NCBI GenBank assembly: GCA_905182195.1
Contig: CAJJAW010000003.1
Location: 186,001 to 250,000 of the forward strand
Origin: Alphaproteobacteria bacterium UBA4588
GTDB taxonomy: Bacteria > Pseudomonadota > Alphaproteobacteria > Rhodobacterales > Rhodobacteraceae
Length of the DNA stretch: 64,000 bases
Direction of reading: 5' to 3'
Below are positions 30,171 to 40,900 of the stretch, piece by piece. A model generated the notes under the pieces. The model saw only the letters and a list, made by a program, of their open reading frames with translations. It was not told where the DNA came from and ran no database searches. The position numbers and the translations under genes are program-made. How positions within the stretch are numbered: position 1 is the stretch's first letter; each line of letters starts with the position of its first letter.

Positions 30171-31444
30171 TAGTTTGCTTCCTCGCCGATTTGGTAAGTA
30201 ATTTTCGAACCTTCACTAACGAAGGCCTGGCCCATGCCCAAGAGCAGCGTACCGTCGGGTAAGCCTGATACATAAGCCGCATTACCAACAGTTTGGGCAA
30301 TCATCACTGGCATAGTTTTCACAATACCACTGGACACCACTGTTTTTACACTCAATAATCCCCCCTCATCGACGTTAAGATGAGCCGGAGATATTTTAAA
30401 CGCAGGTACTTTATCGATTATCACACGTACGCCAGCACTCATCCCAGCGCGCAAGTTTCCATCATTGTTATCAAGCAATATTTCAACATTGAATGTCCGG
30501 GTTGCTTGGTTAGCAGATGTCGCAATCTTACTTACACGTCCCTGGCGTTTGCCTGCACCATCAATCTCTAAGTCGACAATATCACCGATTTTAATTTTAC
30601 TGATCTGGGTTTGGGGTATTGGAGCATCTAAAATGAGAGACTTCAAACCTAAGATACGCGCAACGGGAGCGTTTTCTTTAATTGTTTGGCCCACTTCTAC
30701 ATGATACTTCTCCAGCCAGCCACTTTGAGGCGCTGTCACATCGGTAAATTTTAGCTGCTCTAACAGCTGTGAAATACGGGCATCGACAGCCTTAATTTGA
30801 GCATAGGACGCTGAAAGCGCAAGCTCTTCAGATTGGTTTTGTAACTCAATCAAGCGCATTTCTGCTGCTTTAAGCAAAGCAATTTGTTGAAGTTTAGCGA
30901 GTGGTTTTTTAACACCCCGATCCACTAATTTTTTTGTCGATTCATAATTACTTCGTACGGCCTCAAGGTCTGCTGTTGCAGCTGCGATCTGAGCCTCCCA
31001 AGCACCTCCAATGCGGAAACGCTTTTTAACGTCCTCGTATGCTGCTAGCCTCGACGTCCGCTCAGCACGAGCAGCTGCAATATCAGCTTCCAGTGTTCCC
31101 TTATCAAGTTTAATCAATGTCGCCCCAGACTCGACCCAGCCACCTTCAAGAGCAACTTGAGCAAATACAAACGCTTGACGACGGCTTATTACATCAATTT
31201 CAAATTCTGTACGCGTCACGCCCCTTGCACGGATTTGCAATGGGACCAGTTCATTTACCACTCTAAAAGCCTGCGTGATCAATTCAGGCGCGGCAGTTAC
31301 ATTTTCTTCCACTTCAAGGGTTGCTAATTTTTCCTGATCGGTTTCACCGCTGGAGGAAGTCCCAAGCACATCATCTGAATACATCCAACCAATAATCAAC
31401 ACAGCAATAATAAGAGCCGAAATGTATGACTTACGAATTTTCAT
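30170..31444 (-). CDS. RND efflux membrane-fusion protein (HlyD/AcrA type)
   Basis: Periplasmic adaptor linking the RND permease to an outer-membrane channel, 424 residues. It has an N-terminal membrane anchor (about 7-24), barrel-sandwich hybrid halves (VTAPQSGWLEKYHVEVGQTI is the second lipoyl half), a coiled coil between about 110 and 215, and a C-terminal beta barrel. First gene of a two-gene operon. The 251-base gap upstream is AT-rich and must hold the promoter; I saw no clear operator. Confidence 0.9.
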   Translation of the reverse strand: MKIRKSYISALIIAVLIIGWMYSDDVLGTSSSGETDQEKLATLEVEENVTAAPELITQAFRVVNELVPLQIRARGVTRTEFEIDVISRRQAFVFAQVALEGGWVESGATLIKLDKGTLEADIAAARAERTSRLAAYEDVKKRFRIGGAWEAQIAAATADLEAVRSNYESTKKLVDRGVKKPLAKLQQIALLKAAEMRLIELQNQSEELALSASYAQIKAVDARISQLLEQLKFTDVTAPQSGWLEKYHVEVGQTIKENAPVARILGLKSLILDAPIPQTQISKIKIGDIVDLEIDGAGKRQGRVSKIATSANQATRTFNVEILLDNNDGNLRAGMSAGVRVIIDKVPAFKISPAHLNVDEGGLLSVKTVVSSGIVKTMPVMIAQTVGNAAYVSGLPDGTLLLGMGQAFVSEGSKITYQIGEEAN

Positions 31445-31695
31445 TTTATAATTTAACCTTTAGTTTGGCAGGAACTGATGCAGTCACGATGGTTAGAGAG
31501 AGTTTGCACCAACTAAATGTCGAGGAAGCTAGTGTCAAACCGGGAAACCATGTGGGTAAAGGTCTTTTGAGACCAATAATTAGAAAATCGTGATTAAAAT
31601 ATAGGCAATTAAGAAATATTTTTGGGGTAACTTAAAATCACTTTCAGTGTAGAGTAACCGATTAAACTTAGGGTAGTTTTTTTACAGCAAAATCT

Positions 31696-33531
31696 TCAAA
31701 CTAATTCATTATGCCGACTGGCTTTGCCATTTTCAGCTAATTGTAAATTCCACAGGTGGGCATAGCGACCAGCCTTTAACATTAATTCATCATGGCTACC
31801 CTCTTCCACAATCTGGCCATGTTCCAAAACCACAATGCGGTCAGCATGCACCACCGTCGACAGGCGGTGCGCAATAATCAGCACCGTACGCCCCTGCCCC
31901 ATTTGGATTAAGCTTTCTTGAATTTCATGCTCCGTCTCAGTATCAAGCGCTGAGGTAGCTTCGTCCAACAGCAAGATTGGTGGGTCCTTTAGTAGGGTAC
32001 GTGCTATGCCTACACGTTGCTTTTCGCCGCCCGATAGTTTGAGCCCGCGTTCACCTACAGTCGTGTTGTAGCCCTTAGGTAGGCTCTGAATAAAATCATG
32101 GATTTGAGCGGCCTTGGCGGCTTGCTTGATCTCAGCAAGAGTAGCATTAGCCTGACCATAAGCAATATTATAGTAAATGGTATCATTAAACAGCACCGTA
32201 TCCTGCGGCACAACGCCGATCGCTTGATGCAGGCTTAACTGTGTGACATCCCGAACGTCCTGACCATCAACCAAAAATGTTCCTTTAGTCACGTCATAAA
32301 ACCGGAATAAAAGCCGACCAATGGTAGATTTTCCAGACCCCGACGGGCCTACTATTGCAAGAGTTTGACCCGGCTCCACCTTAAGGCTAATGCCTTTTAG
32401 GATAGCCCGCTCAGGATCATAGGAGAAATGAACGTCAAATAGCTCAATACTCCCACCCAGAACCTGCAAGGCTTGCGCGTTTGGCCTATCACGGACCTCC
32501 GGTAGTTGTTCTAAAAGTCCAAACATCTCTGACATATCCACTAAGGCTTGGCGAATTTCGCGGTAAACAAAGCCCAAAAAATTCAAGGGCATCATCACCT
32601 GCATAATATAAGCATTTACAGTCACAAACCCACCTACAGTGACTATGCCTGCGGCAACGTCCTGCACCGACATCAGCATGACCACAACCATAGCTGTGTT
32701 GATGATCAAGGCCTGACCAATATTAATCACCCCCAAAGAATAGGAGGTTTTTAAGGCAGCAGCCTCATAGCCCTCCATCGCGGAATCATACCGACCAGCC
32801 TCGCGGTCCTCAGCTACAAAATACTTTACTGTTTCAAAGTTCAGCAAAGAATCGATTGCCTTTTGATTGGCATCATTATCTTGGTCATTCATCTCTTTAC
32901 GAATTTTAACCCGCCATTCGGTTACCACAGCGGTAAACCAAACGTAGGCCACAACAGCTACAGCAATAACAATAAGATAACGCACATCAAAAAATGTAGC
33001 CAAAGCCGCTGAAATCAGGACCAACTGCAACACTAAAGGGCCAATCGAGAATAGTAAAAACCGCAGTAGGAACGATACGCCTTTGACGCCACGCTCCATT
33101 ACACGGCTGAGGCCACCAGTTTTGCGGCTTAGGTGATAGCGCAGGGACATATTGTGGATGTGTTGGAAGGTCTCCAAACCCACCTGGCGCAAGGCTCGTT
33201 GTCCAACCTTGGCAAATACCACATCGCGCAGTTGTTGAAATCCACTGTCTAGTATTCGCGAGAGACCATAAGCAATGGTTAGACCGACGGCTCCCAGCAC
33301 CAACAACCTACTGCCTTCATCCACACCCGAAAGGCTATCAACCGCAGTCCCAAGGATCATCGGGGTCGCCACAGCCACAAGCTTCGCTGTCACCAAGCTG
33401 GCCACAGAGATCACGACCCGCCATTTGACCCAAGACTGATCTTTTGGCCAAAGGTAAGGCATTACCCGCGCAATTACACGAATTTCGACCTTTTTGTCAT
33501 GCGGTTCGCCGGAGGTGCCGAGACTTTTCAT
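31696..33531 (-). CDS. ABC transporter ATP-binding/permease, Atm1 type
   Basis: Half-transporter of the Atm1/HMT family, which exports glutathione-linked sulfur or metal compounds. It is 611 residues with six transmembrane helices and then an NBD. Walker A is GPSGSGKST, the signature is LSGGEKQRVGIAR, Walker B is ILLLDEATSALD, and the H-loop is IAHRLST. The MSLRYHLSRKTGGLSRVMERG segment in the permease is characteristic of Atm1-like proteins. Preceded 45 bases upstream by the LysM gene. Confidence 0.92.
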   Translation of the reverse strand: MKSLGTSGEPHDKKVEIRVIARVMPYLWPKDQSWVKWRVVISVASLVTAKLVAVATPMILGTAVDSLSGVDEGSRLLVLGAVGLTIAYGLSRILDSGFQQLRDVVFAKVGQRALRQVGLETFQHIHNMSLRYHLSRKTGGLSRVMERGVKGVSFLLRFLLFSIGPLVLQLVLISAALATFFDVRYLIVIAVAVVAYVWFTAVVTEWRVKIRKEMNDQDNDANQKAIDSLLNFETVKYFVAEDREAGRYDSAMEGYEAAALKTSYSLGVINIGQALIINTAMVVVMLMSVQDVAAGIVTVGGFVTVNAYIMQVMMPLNFLGFVYREIRQALVDMSEMFGLLEQLPEVRDRPNAQALQVLGGSIELFDVHFSYDPERAILKGISLKVEPGQTLAIVGPSGSGKSTIGRLLFRFYDVTKGTFLVDGQDVRDVTQLSLHQAIGVVPQDTVLFNDTIYYNIAYGQANATLAEIKQAAKAAQIHDFIQSLPKGYNTTVGERGLKLSGGEKQRVGIARTLLKDPPILLLDEATSALDTETEHEIQESLIQMGQGRTVLIIAHRLSTVVHADRIVVLEHGQIVEEGSHDELMLKAGRYAHLWNLQLAENGKASRHNELV

Positions 33532-33576
33532 TATTATTAAGTATTTAAAGCACCAATCAAAAATTGTAAGATCAAA

Positions 33577-35091
33577 TCAATCAGGAATTTCGAATACTTG
33601 CCCCGGATAAATCAAATCAGGATCCCGGATGCGCTCTTTATTGGCCTCAAAAACTTTGAAATATTCGATGCCCGCGCCATAACTCTCTTTCGCAATAGCC
33701 CAAAGAGTTGAACCCGGTTGTACCGTCTTTACGCGGAAGGTCAGGGATGGCGTTACTAAAGCCCTCTCAGCTTTTGAAAGCTCTACCACAGTTACTTTGG
33801 AAGTAGCGCCAGAAACTGTCGCCTCTGAACCCATGCCACTTATGGAAGCAATAAGTTCTTCAACTTCAGCTTGAACCTCAACCGTTAATTGGGTGATTTC
33901 AGTCTGTTGTTGCGTTTCGACTTCGATCGTAGTTGGTGTTTCTTTCGCCGGAGTATCATCTGTAACATCCATCAAAGCAACCAAATCTTCTTGTTCCTCA
34001 CGCTTAAAAGGGGTTTCCGCCCGCGACAAAACCTCGCCGGCCGAATTTAACTCATCAACGCGCAAAGTGTAGATCCCTGCCCCCACATCTGGAAGATCAA
34101 CTTTCCAATAGCCGCTGTCCGAGATCTCTGACGTAGTGATTAACTTGTTATTAAGGTAGACCCGTACAAAACCCCGTCCAGCCGCACGCCCACCAATGGA
34201 TACTTCGCCCAGTAAATCGTAAGATATCGTGTCAATAGCGACCGAACCAACAAACTCGTTTTGACTGGAATCTTGAAGTACCTTCACACCCAATTCATCT
34301 GCCAAAATGACAGTTGGCTGATTTGCAACCTCAACTGCCTCAATTTGCGCATCAGCTGTTGTGGCAGTCTTATCATCAGGCTCTGCAGCCCCATCGGTAC
34401 CGCCAGCAACAACGACATCTTGCTCTTCAATTTTTGGAGCCGCGGCAACGAAAATAGTCTCTGTCGAGACGATCACAGAGCTCCCATCTTCCGTGTAAAG
34501 ATGCAGCCTTAGGGCCTGTGGCACGTGCGTCGACGGCAAAAGTGCAAAAATTACAAATTGGCCACCCCCATTTAAATTTGCACGCGCCTCTGACAATTCC
34601 ACACCATCAACACTAAGAACTACAAAGCCCATTCCGTCAGCCAATCCAGCGATTACGGCAGAGCCATCTTCGTCTATGCGCACGAGATCGAACTTGGGTG
34701 CAGCCACAGGGTTCATTTTTGGCTGTACTGCCGCTAAGGGCGTATCCGTTTCTTTCGATATTTCGTTCTGGTTTTGCTTGAGCGGTAGAATAGTCGGAGC
34801 ACCTTCGGTCGGCGGCGAAGCCACAGCCACCTCTTGCGCTTCCACCGTTTCAGGTGCGTCAGTAATCTTTGCATCAACACTATCCACAGTTGCTGGTACT
34901 TCACCAACAGCAGCAGGTAGCTGCGTTTCTTCAGCCGCCTCTTGAGAAACATCCGAAAGACTTTCGGGCTCAACCAAAATACGAATTTGCGGATAAAACC
35001 ACCAGGCAAGACCCAAAATAACTAAAATAGACCAAATAACATTGGAAAATCGTTTTTTACTAGCGTCCACACTCTTCTCAGAATCGCTCAT
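33577..35091 (-). CDS. LysM peptidoglycan-binding domain protein
   Basis: Envelope protein of 504 residues. It has one membrane helix near residues 17-34 (VIWSILVILGLAWWFYP), a long Ala/Glu/Val-rich linker, an Ig-like segment (VSIGGRAAGRGFVRVYLNNKL...GYWKVDLPDVGAGIYTLRVDE), another acidic linker and a C-terminal LysM domain (VQPGSTLWAIAKESYG...IYPGQVFEIPD). Similar Roseobacter proteins are annotated only by LysM. It likely tethers the membrane to peptidoglycan; partner unknown. Confidence 0.85.
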   Translation of the reverse strand: MSDSEKSVDASKKRFSNVIWSILVILGLAWWFYPQIRILVEPESLSDVSQEAAEETQLPAAVGEVPATVDSVDAKITDAPETVEAQEVAVASPPTEGAPTILPLKQNQNEISKETDTPLAAVQPKMNPVAAPKFDLVRIDEDGSAVIAGLADGMGFVVLSVDGVELSEARANLNGGGQFVIFALLPSTHVPQALRLHLYTEDGSSVIVSTETIFVAAAPKIEEQDVVVAGGTDGAAEPDDKTATTADAQIEAVEVANQPTVILADELGVKVLQDSSQNEFVGSVAIDTISYDLLGEVSIGGRAAGRGFVRVYLNNKLITTSEISDSGYWKVDLPDVGAGIYTLRVDELNSAGEVLSRAETPFKREEQEDLVALMDVTDDTPAKETPTTIEVETQQQTEITQLTVEVQAEVEELIASISGMGSEATVSGATSKVTVVELSKAERALVTPSLTFRVKTVQPGSTLWAIAKESYGAGIEYFKVFEANKERIRDPDLIYPGQVFEIPD

Positions 35092-35171
35092 TTAGCTGCA
35101 TTCCCCCAATGGCTAACTTATGCTATCAGGCACAGGATACCTGTCCAGCAAGAACTGAGGAAATTATTAGT

Positions 35172-35732
35172 ATGACGAAATCAATATGTGTGTTCTGTGG
35201 GGCGCGGATGGGAAATAACTCAGATTTTGGCCAATCGGCACTAGATTTAGGTTACGTAATAGCCAAAAATGAATGGCGCTTGGTCTATGGTGCGGGCGAC
35301 GTAGGTCTTATGGGCGCAGTGGCAGAAGGAGCTCAGGTTTCGGGAGCAGCCACCTTTGGGGTGATCCCCGAACATTTAATGTTGCGTGAAGGAGGCAAGC
35401 GGGATCTTGACAATTTCATCATCACCGATGACATGCACAGCCGCAAAAAGCTGATGTTTATCAACAGTGATGCCGTCGTTCTTTTGCCGGGCGGTGTGGG
35501 CTCTATGGAAGAGTTTTTTGAAGTGCTCACATGGGCTCAACTGAAATTGCACAGCCGACCAATCGTTGTGGCAAATATCGCCACTTATTGGCAGCCAATG
35601 CTAGATCTCATCGATCACATTATTACCTCTGGGTTTGCTGATCCTAGTTTGCGCGAACTGTTTTCAGTGGCTCAAACTGTTGGCGAGATTGAAACCACCT
35701 TGCGCTCGGCTTTGAACACAGCAACCGTATAG
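35172..35732 (+). CDS. LOG family (TIGR00730) Rossmann protein
   Basis: Family includes cytokinin riboside 5'-monophosphate phosphoribohydrolases, which cut the base from nucleotide monophosphates. The 186-residue protein has the N-terminal ICVFCGARMGNNSDF, GAGDVGLMGAVAEGA, and the motif PGGVGSMEEFFE (106-117), which differs from the usual PGGxGTxxE by Ser for Thr. The start with GAGGAAATTATT upstream is preferred over an ATG 21 codons earlier. Its 3' end overlaps the convergent rarD gene by 61 bases. Confidence 0.88.
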   Translation: MTKSICVFCGARMGNNSDFGQSALDLGYVIAKNEWRLVYGAGDVGLMGAVAEGAQVSGAATFGVIPEHLMLREGGKRDLDNFIITDDMHSRKKLMFINSDAVVLLPGGVGSMEEFFEVLTWAQLKLHSRPIVVANIATYWQPMLDLIDHIITSGFADPSLRELFSVAQTVGEIETTLRSALNTATV

Positions 35733-36550
35733 AAGGCCAATGCTGTCCAGATCAAACCAATTGCAATCATGTGCCACCCAGTCAGCACCTCACCCAGCAG
35801 CACTATTGCGCAGAAAAATTGCAGCACAGGGTTAAGATACTGGACTAAGCCGACCGTGGCCATGCGTACGGTTTGGGTGGCATAAGTCATTAGCATTAAC
35901 GGTCCGGCCGTGATCAAACCTGAAAACATTAACAACGCCAGGGTTGGTGCATCTGGCATACTACCAAACCACCACAAATATGCTACTGCAAAGGGCAACA
36001 ACAGCACAACCTCCAGGGTCACTGATACTACAGAATCGACCTTAATAATGCGTTTTAACAGGCCATAAATTCCAAATGTAATCGAGATGATCATCGCCAA
36101 CCAAGGCGCGCTGCCTAAGCCATAAGTCAAAGCCATAACTGCGATCACAGCCAGTGCTACCGAGACCCACTGCAATTTGGATAGGGTTTCACGAAACACA
36201 ACCAACCCCAGAAGCACCATCACCAAAGGAAAAATGTAATAGCCAAGAGAGGATTCCGTGACACGCCCGGCCCCCACAGAGAAAATAAACACATACCAAT
36301 TAATTCCAATCATTACCCCAGCCAGAAGTATTAAAGCCATTGTTTTTGGCAATTTCATGACCCGTAAAGTTTCACCCCGCCGACCGGTGAGCGCAATCAC
36401 GACCGCAAATGTCACGACAGACCAAAGTGTACGGTGTGATAAAATTTCCTCAGGGCCAAGATGGCTCAGAAACGAATAATAGAGAGGCGCAAAGCCCCAG
36501 GTGAGACAGGCCAGGAGCATCGCAATCGCACCTTTAACAGGTTGTGTCAT
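35672..36550 (-). CDS. rarD: EamA-family permease RarD
   Basis: Ten-helix drug/metabolite superfamily transporter of the RarD subfamily, 292 residues. It starts KGAIAMLLACLTWGFAPLYYSFL with the RarD mark GPEEILSHRTLWS. Two EamA repeats are visible, the second from about residue 150. The substrate is unknown; the family name comes from chloramphenicol sensitivity mapping and does not establish resistance here. It overlaps the LOG gene tail to tail by 61 bases. Confidence 0.88.
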   Translation of the reverse strand: MTQPVKGAIAMLLACLTWGFAPLYYSFLSHLGPEEILSHRTLWSVVTFAVVIALTGRRGETLRVMKLPKTMALILLAGVMIGINWYVFIFSVGAGRVTESSLGYYIFPLVMVLLGLVVFRETLSKLQWVSVALAVIAVMALTYGLGSAPWLAMIISITFGIYGLLKRIIKVDSVVSVTLEVVLLLPFAVAYLWWFGSMPDAPTLALLMFSGLITAGPLMLMTYATQTVRMATVGLVQYLNPVLQFFCAIVLLGEVLTGWHMIAIGLIWTALAFYTVAVFKAERKVVSISPTV

Positions 36551-36591
36551 AATCAGCCTACCACTTAAATTAAGCCTATAATTTGGAACAT

Positions 36592-36624
36592 AAAAAAAGC
36601 CTGCATAAATAGTTTCCTGCAGGC
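36592..36624 (-). terminator. Terminator downstream of sodB
   Basis: On the minus strand TGCAGG-type arms (GCCTGCA at 36599-36605 with TGCAGGC at 36618-36624) form a seven-base-pair stem. It is followed by a run of seven T (the A run at 36592-36598 on the plus strand). It lies about 30 bases after the sodB stop. Confidence 0.88.
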
Positions 36625-36654
36625 CTTCCTAAGTTAAACTTTGTTTCTCACCAA

Positions 36655-37254
36655 TTACATACGGCTTGCAACATTCTCCCAGTTAACAAGCTTATCAAGA
36701 AAATTTGACAAATATACCGGACGTTTATTGCGAAAATCTATGTAATAGGAATGCTCCCAAACGTCACAGCCCAAAAGTGCTGTTTGACCAAAACAGAGAG
36801 GGTTTACACCATTTTCTGTTTTGGTGACAGCTAAGGACCCGTCTGCATTTTTTACCAACCAGCACCAGCCAGAACCAAATTGACTAGCACCTGCTGCAGC
36901 AAATGAGGTTTTAAAGTCTGCAACAGAACCAAAATTTTCGACTAGCGCAGCTTCCAAAGTGCCGGGCATTTTGCTCTCTCCTGGGCCCATCATTTCCCAA
37001 AACTGGTTGTGATTCCACAGCTGGCTGATGTTGTTGAACGTACCGTTTTGCGCAACTGACGAAGCGTCGTATGTACCTACAATGATTTCTTCAAGGGATT
37101 TACCATCCCAATCCGTACCCGCAATCGCAGCGTTGCCATTTGTTACATAGGCGTTGTGATGCAAATCATGGTGGAATTCCATAGTTTCTGCAGACATGCC
37201 TTTTGAGGTCAATGCATCATGGGCGTAGGGAAGATCTGGTAGTGTGAAAGCCAT
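36655..37254 (-). CDS. sodB: Superoxide dismutase [Fe/Mn]
   Basis: Converts superoxide to hydrogen peroxide and oxygen; cytosolic dimer of 199 residues. Metal ligands are visible: the first His in the N-terminal region (HHDLHHNAYV block), His in WNHNQFWEMM, and Asp and His in CDVWEHSYYIDF. The Gly-Gln pattern near AGASQFGSGW suggests the iron type, but metal choice cannot be fixed from sequence. It follows the soxBDAG genes on the same strand with a 109-base gap. Confidence 0.93.
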   Translation of the reverse strand: MAFTLPDLPYAHDALTSKGMSAETMEFHHDLHHNAYVTNGNAAIAGTDWDGKSLEEIIVGTYDASSVAQNGTFNNISQLWNHNQFWEMMGPGESKMPGTLEAALVENFGSVADFKTSFAAAGASQFGSGWCWLVKNADGSLAVTKTENGVNPLCFGQTALLGCDVWEHSYYIDFRNKRPVYLSNFLDKLVNWENVASRM

Positions 37255-37363
37255 AAGGGCAATCCTTTCAATGTTAGGTTAAAGTGGGTTATTTTGATCA
37301 TACGAGGTAACGCCACAGAACAAAATAGCCTTTAGAGATGTTGTTAAAAATAAGATTTCAACT

Positions 37364-37906
37364 CTATTGGAAAACCTCTGAGCCATGTGCTGCAGCCGCA
37401 GAGAACAACGCAAAGACATAGTCCTGAACAGATCGAAAACAGATCAGACTGATCATATCATCTTTTTCCATGAACACTGCCCCCGCGACTTGCGCAAACC
37501 GTGTCCTGTTAAAACTGCCGACCGGGAACTGCGCCGGATGGGTGTCCATGGGTGCTAGCTTTGCTAGCACCTCACGTACATGTGCGCCAGTTAAGATGAA
37601 CTTAGCCCGTGCATCTGAGACATCCTCAAGCAAGACATGCAGCCCACTAAGGGCGGTATCAAGGCTGGAATATAGTTTTTGCGCCTCTGCACTTGGGGCA
37701 ATGATTAATAACTCATCAGGAGACATCCACGCTAGAGTGCATGCGCCGGCGGTCGCACATGCGCCAGGCTTTGGTAACGCCACGCTCATTGCTAATTTCA
37801 AAGCCGCCTTGATCTTTGTTGATGCCAAATTAGCACGTAGCGTAAACATACTTTGATCCATAATTTGGCTGACGTTAACATATCCCTGAAACTCACGATT
37901 AGGCAT
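37364..37906 (-). CDS. soxG: Sarcosine oxidase gamma subunit
   Basis: Smallest-but-one subunit of heterotetrameric sarcosine oxidase, 180 residues from MPNREFQGYV. Conserved parts are LAWMSPDELLIIAP near the middle and VLLEDVSDARAKFILTGAHVREVLAKL, with the ending SFNRTRFAQVAGAVF...ICFRS. An ATG 14 codons upstream is in frame but would overlap soxA by 50 bases; the chosen start overlaps its stop by eight. It completes soxBDAG. Confidence 0.9.
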   Translation of the reverse strand: MPNREFQGYVNVSQIMDQSMFTLRANLASTKIKAALKLAMSVALPKPGACATAGACTLAWMSPDELLIIAPSAEAQKLYSSLDTALSGLHVLLEDVSDARAKFILTGAHVREVLAKLAPMDTHPAQFPVGSFNRTRFAQVAGAVFMEKDDMISLICFRSVQDYVFALFSAAAAHGSEVFQ

Positions 37907-40900
37907 TTGGCTTCTCCCCTTCCGGATCATAAAATACCGGACTGACAATCTTGGCCTTTACGGGTGGCGCTCCAATTTTTGTAAAAGACAGCACTTCGCC
38001 CATCCGATCGGGTCCATTATGCACCAGACCCATTGCGATGCCCTTACCTAAGGTTGGCGAATGATAGGTTGAAGTCACCCGACCTTCGGTGTTGGTTTGA
38101 CCGTTAGCGTTTTGACCCTTAGCAATGGCATAAGATCCATCCTCCAGGACAGAGCCATCGAGAGTTTCCAATCCAACCAGCTGCCAACGATTTGGATTGT
38201 CCATGAACGGGCGCTGTTGCGCACGTTTGCCAAGAAAATCTTCCTTTTTCTTGGAAATAGCCCAGCCCAAGCCAAGATCCTGGGGGATAACGGTACCGTC
38301 GGTTTCATCACCAATCATAATAAAGCCTTTTTCAGCCCGCATGATGTGCAAACACTCAGTGCCATAGGGCATGACGCCAAATTCAGCCCCGGCCTCCACC
38401 AGCATTTCCCAGAATTCTAAGCCACGACTTGCTGGGACTGCAATTTCGTAAGATAGCTCACCCGAAAAAGAAATCCGGTAAGCCCGGCAGGTAATCCCAC
38501 CGATCTCACCATCAGCCCAAGCCATAAAGGGCAGAGCGTCCGCAGAGACTTGCATACCACCTAGCTTTTCCAGAACTTTGCGGGAATTTGGGCCAACCAC
38601 TGCCACTTGCGCCAATTCTTCAGTAATATTGACTACCCAGACTTGCCAGTCCCACCATTCAGTTTGCAACCATTCTTCCATGTGGGCGTGAATGCGATCT
38701 GCGCCACCAGAGGTTGTGTGGCATAACCACGTTTGATCATCAATCCGCGCCACAACCCCATCATCCGACAAAAACCCGTTTTCTGAACACATTAACCCAT
38801 AGCGACAGCGCCCCAACTTTAAATTAGACATCATATTCGTGTACATCATGTCCAGAAACTTACCCGCATCAGGGCCTTTGACTACAATTTTCCCAAGAGT
38901 AGAGGCATCGAGAAGACCCAGTTTTTCACGAGTGTTGATCACTTCACGCCACACCGCTTGGTCGGTGGTTTCGCCTGACTGTAAATAGGCATAGGGGCGC
39001 CGCCATCCTCCGACGGGCTCCCAGTCTGCTCCATGATCATCATGCCACTCATGCATGGCAGTTTTACGAATTGGTTGGAACAATTCGCCACGCGCTTCGC
39101 CGGCCAAAGATGCCATGGATATGGGCGTATAGGGAGGACGGAACGTAGTAGTTCCAACGTCCGGGATGTCTGCATTTAAAGCTTTAGATAATACCGCAAG
39201 ACCATTGATATTGCTTAGTTTTCCTTGGTCTGTTGCCATGCCCAATGTGGTGTATCGTTTGGCATGCTCCACACTTTCAAATCCTTCTTGGGCAGCCAAT
39301 TGCACATCGCTAACTTTCACGTCATTTTGAAAATCTAGCCAGGCCTTGGACCGCAATTTATAACTCGCACCCTGTGGCATTAACCAAACGGGAGATAGTG
39401 GTACTTCTTCAGCATCCTCTGCCTCTGCAGTTTTAATTTTTTTAACTTTTCCAGTGGCATTATACGCCGCAGCGGTTCCCTGGATGGCTGCATCTACCAT
39501 GCAGCTAGCACTGCGCAAATGGCCATTGGCCAACCCAGCCACCCGCACAAATCCTGCACCGTCTATACCCAGGGGTGGCTTATCTGGATCCGGGCGGAAC
39601 ATGGCTTGATCCACATCCCAAAAAAGCTTGCCGCCACAATGTGACCATAGATGTACAACGGGAGACCACCCACCCGACATTGCAACAACATCGCAGCCAA
39701 TTTCCTCTAACACAGCACCTTCTCCAGCCTGCGCACAAATTTGAACTCCAGTTACGCGTTTACTACCAATCACTTTGGCGATGCCACGACCCAACTCAAC
39801 TCGAATACCAACTGCAATAGCCTCAGCCATCAACACCCCCCCCCCTTCGGCGCGCGCGTCCAAGATCACGGGCACATCAAGTCCAGCCTTTTTTAGCCTT
39901 AGCGCGGTACGGTATGCATCATCGTTGTTGGTAACAACAACCGTACGGTCTCCTGGCGACACTGCATAGTTCACCACGTAATCACGCACAGCAGAGGCCA
40001 GCATAACGCCAGGAATGTCATTTCCTGCAAATGACAAGGGGCGCTCAATAGCGCCTGTAGCTGTTATGATTTGTTTGCAGCGTACCCGCCATAGCCGGTG
40101 CCGAGGACGCCCATCTCCAGGAGTATGGTCTGCAATCCGCTCGTAAGCGAGCGCATAGCCATGGTCATATACACCAGCTCCTTGGGTACGGTGTCGTATT
40201 ACTACATTTTCACATGCAGAAAGAGCCACCACAGTTTCATGTACCCAATCCTCAGCAGATATACCGTCTATCGTGGCACCATCTACCGGAGCGCGCCCAC
40301 CCCAATGCGCAGTTTGCTCAACCAGTAAAACTCGAACCCCAGTAGCGGCTGCAGATTTAGCAGCTTGAAGGCCCGCAATACCACCACCAACGATCATTAC
40401 TTCACAAAAATGATAATAGTGCTCGTATTTATCAGAATCCCGCGCCTTAGGTGCCTTACCGAGACCCGCAGATTTACGGATAATGGGCTCATAAACATGC
40501 TTCCAAAAGGACCGTGGATGAATAAACATCTTGTAGTAAAAACCTGCGGGCAAAAACCGAGCCAGCTTTGAATTTATTGCACCAACGTCAAATTCCAGTG
40601 ATGGGAAATGATTTTGTGAAGTAGCAGTCAAGCCGCCAAACGTTTCTGTGGTAGTAGCCCGGGCATTAGGTTCAAAATGACCCTCTGCGCCCAAATTCAT
40701 CAGTGCATTAGGCTCTTCCCCACCAGAGGCCACCACTCCACGTGGACGGTGGTATTTAAACGACCGCCCCATGAGCATTTGGTCATTAGCTAGAAGGGAC
40801 GCCGCGAGGCTATCTCCCTCAAAGCCGGTCATAACCTTGCCATTAAATGTGAATTTAATAGCTTTGGACCGATTAATTAGCCGGCCGTGGTTGGCAAGAC

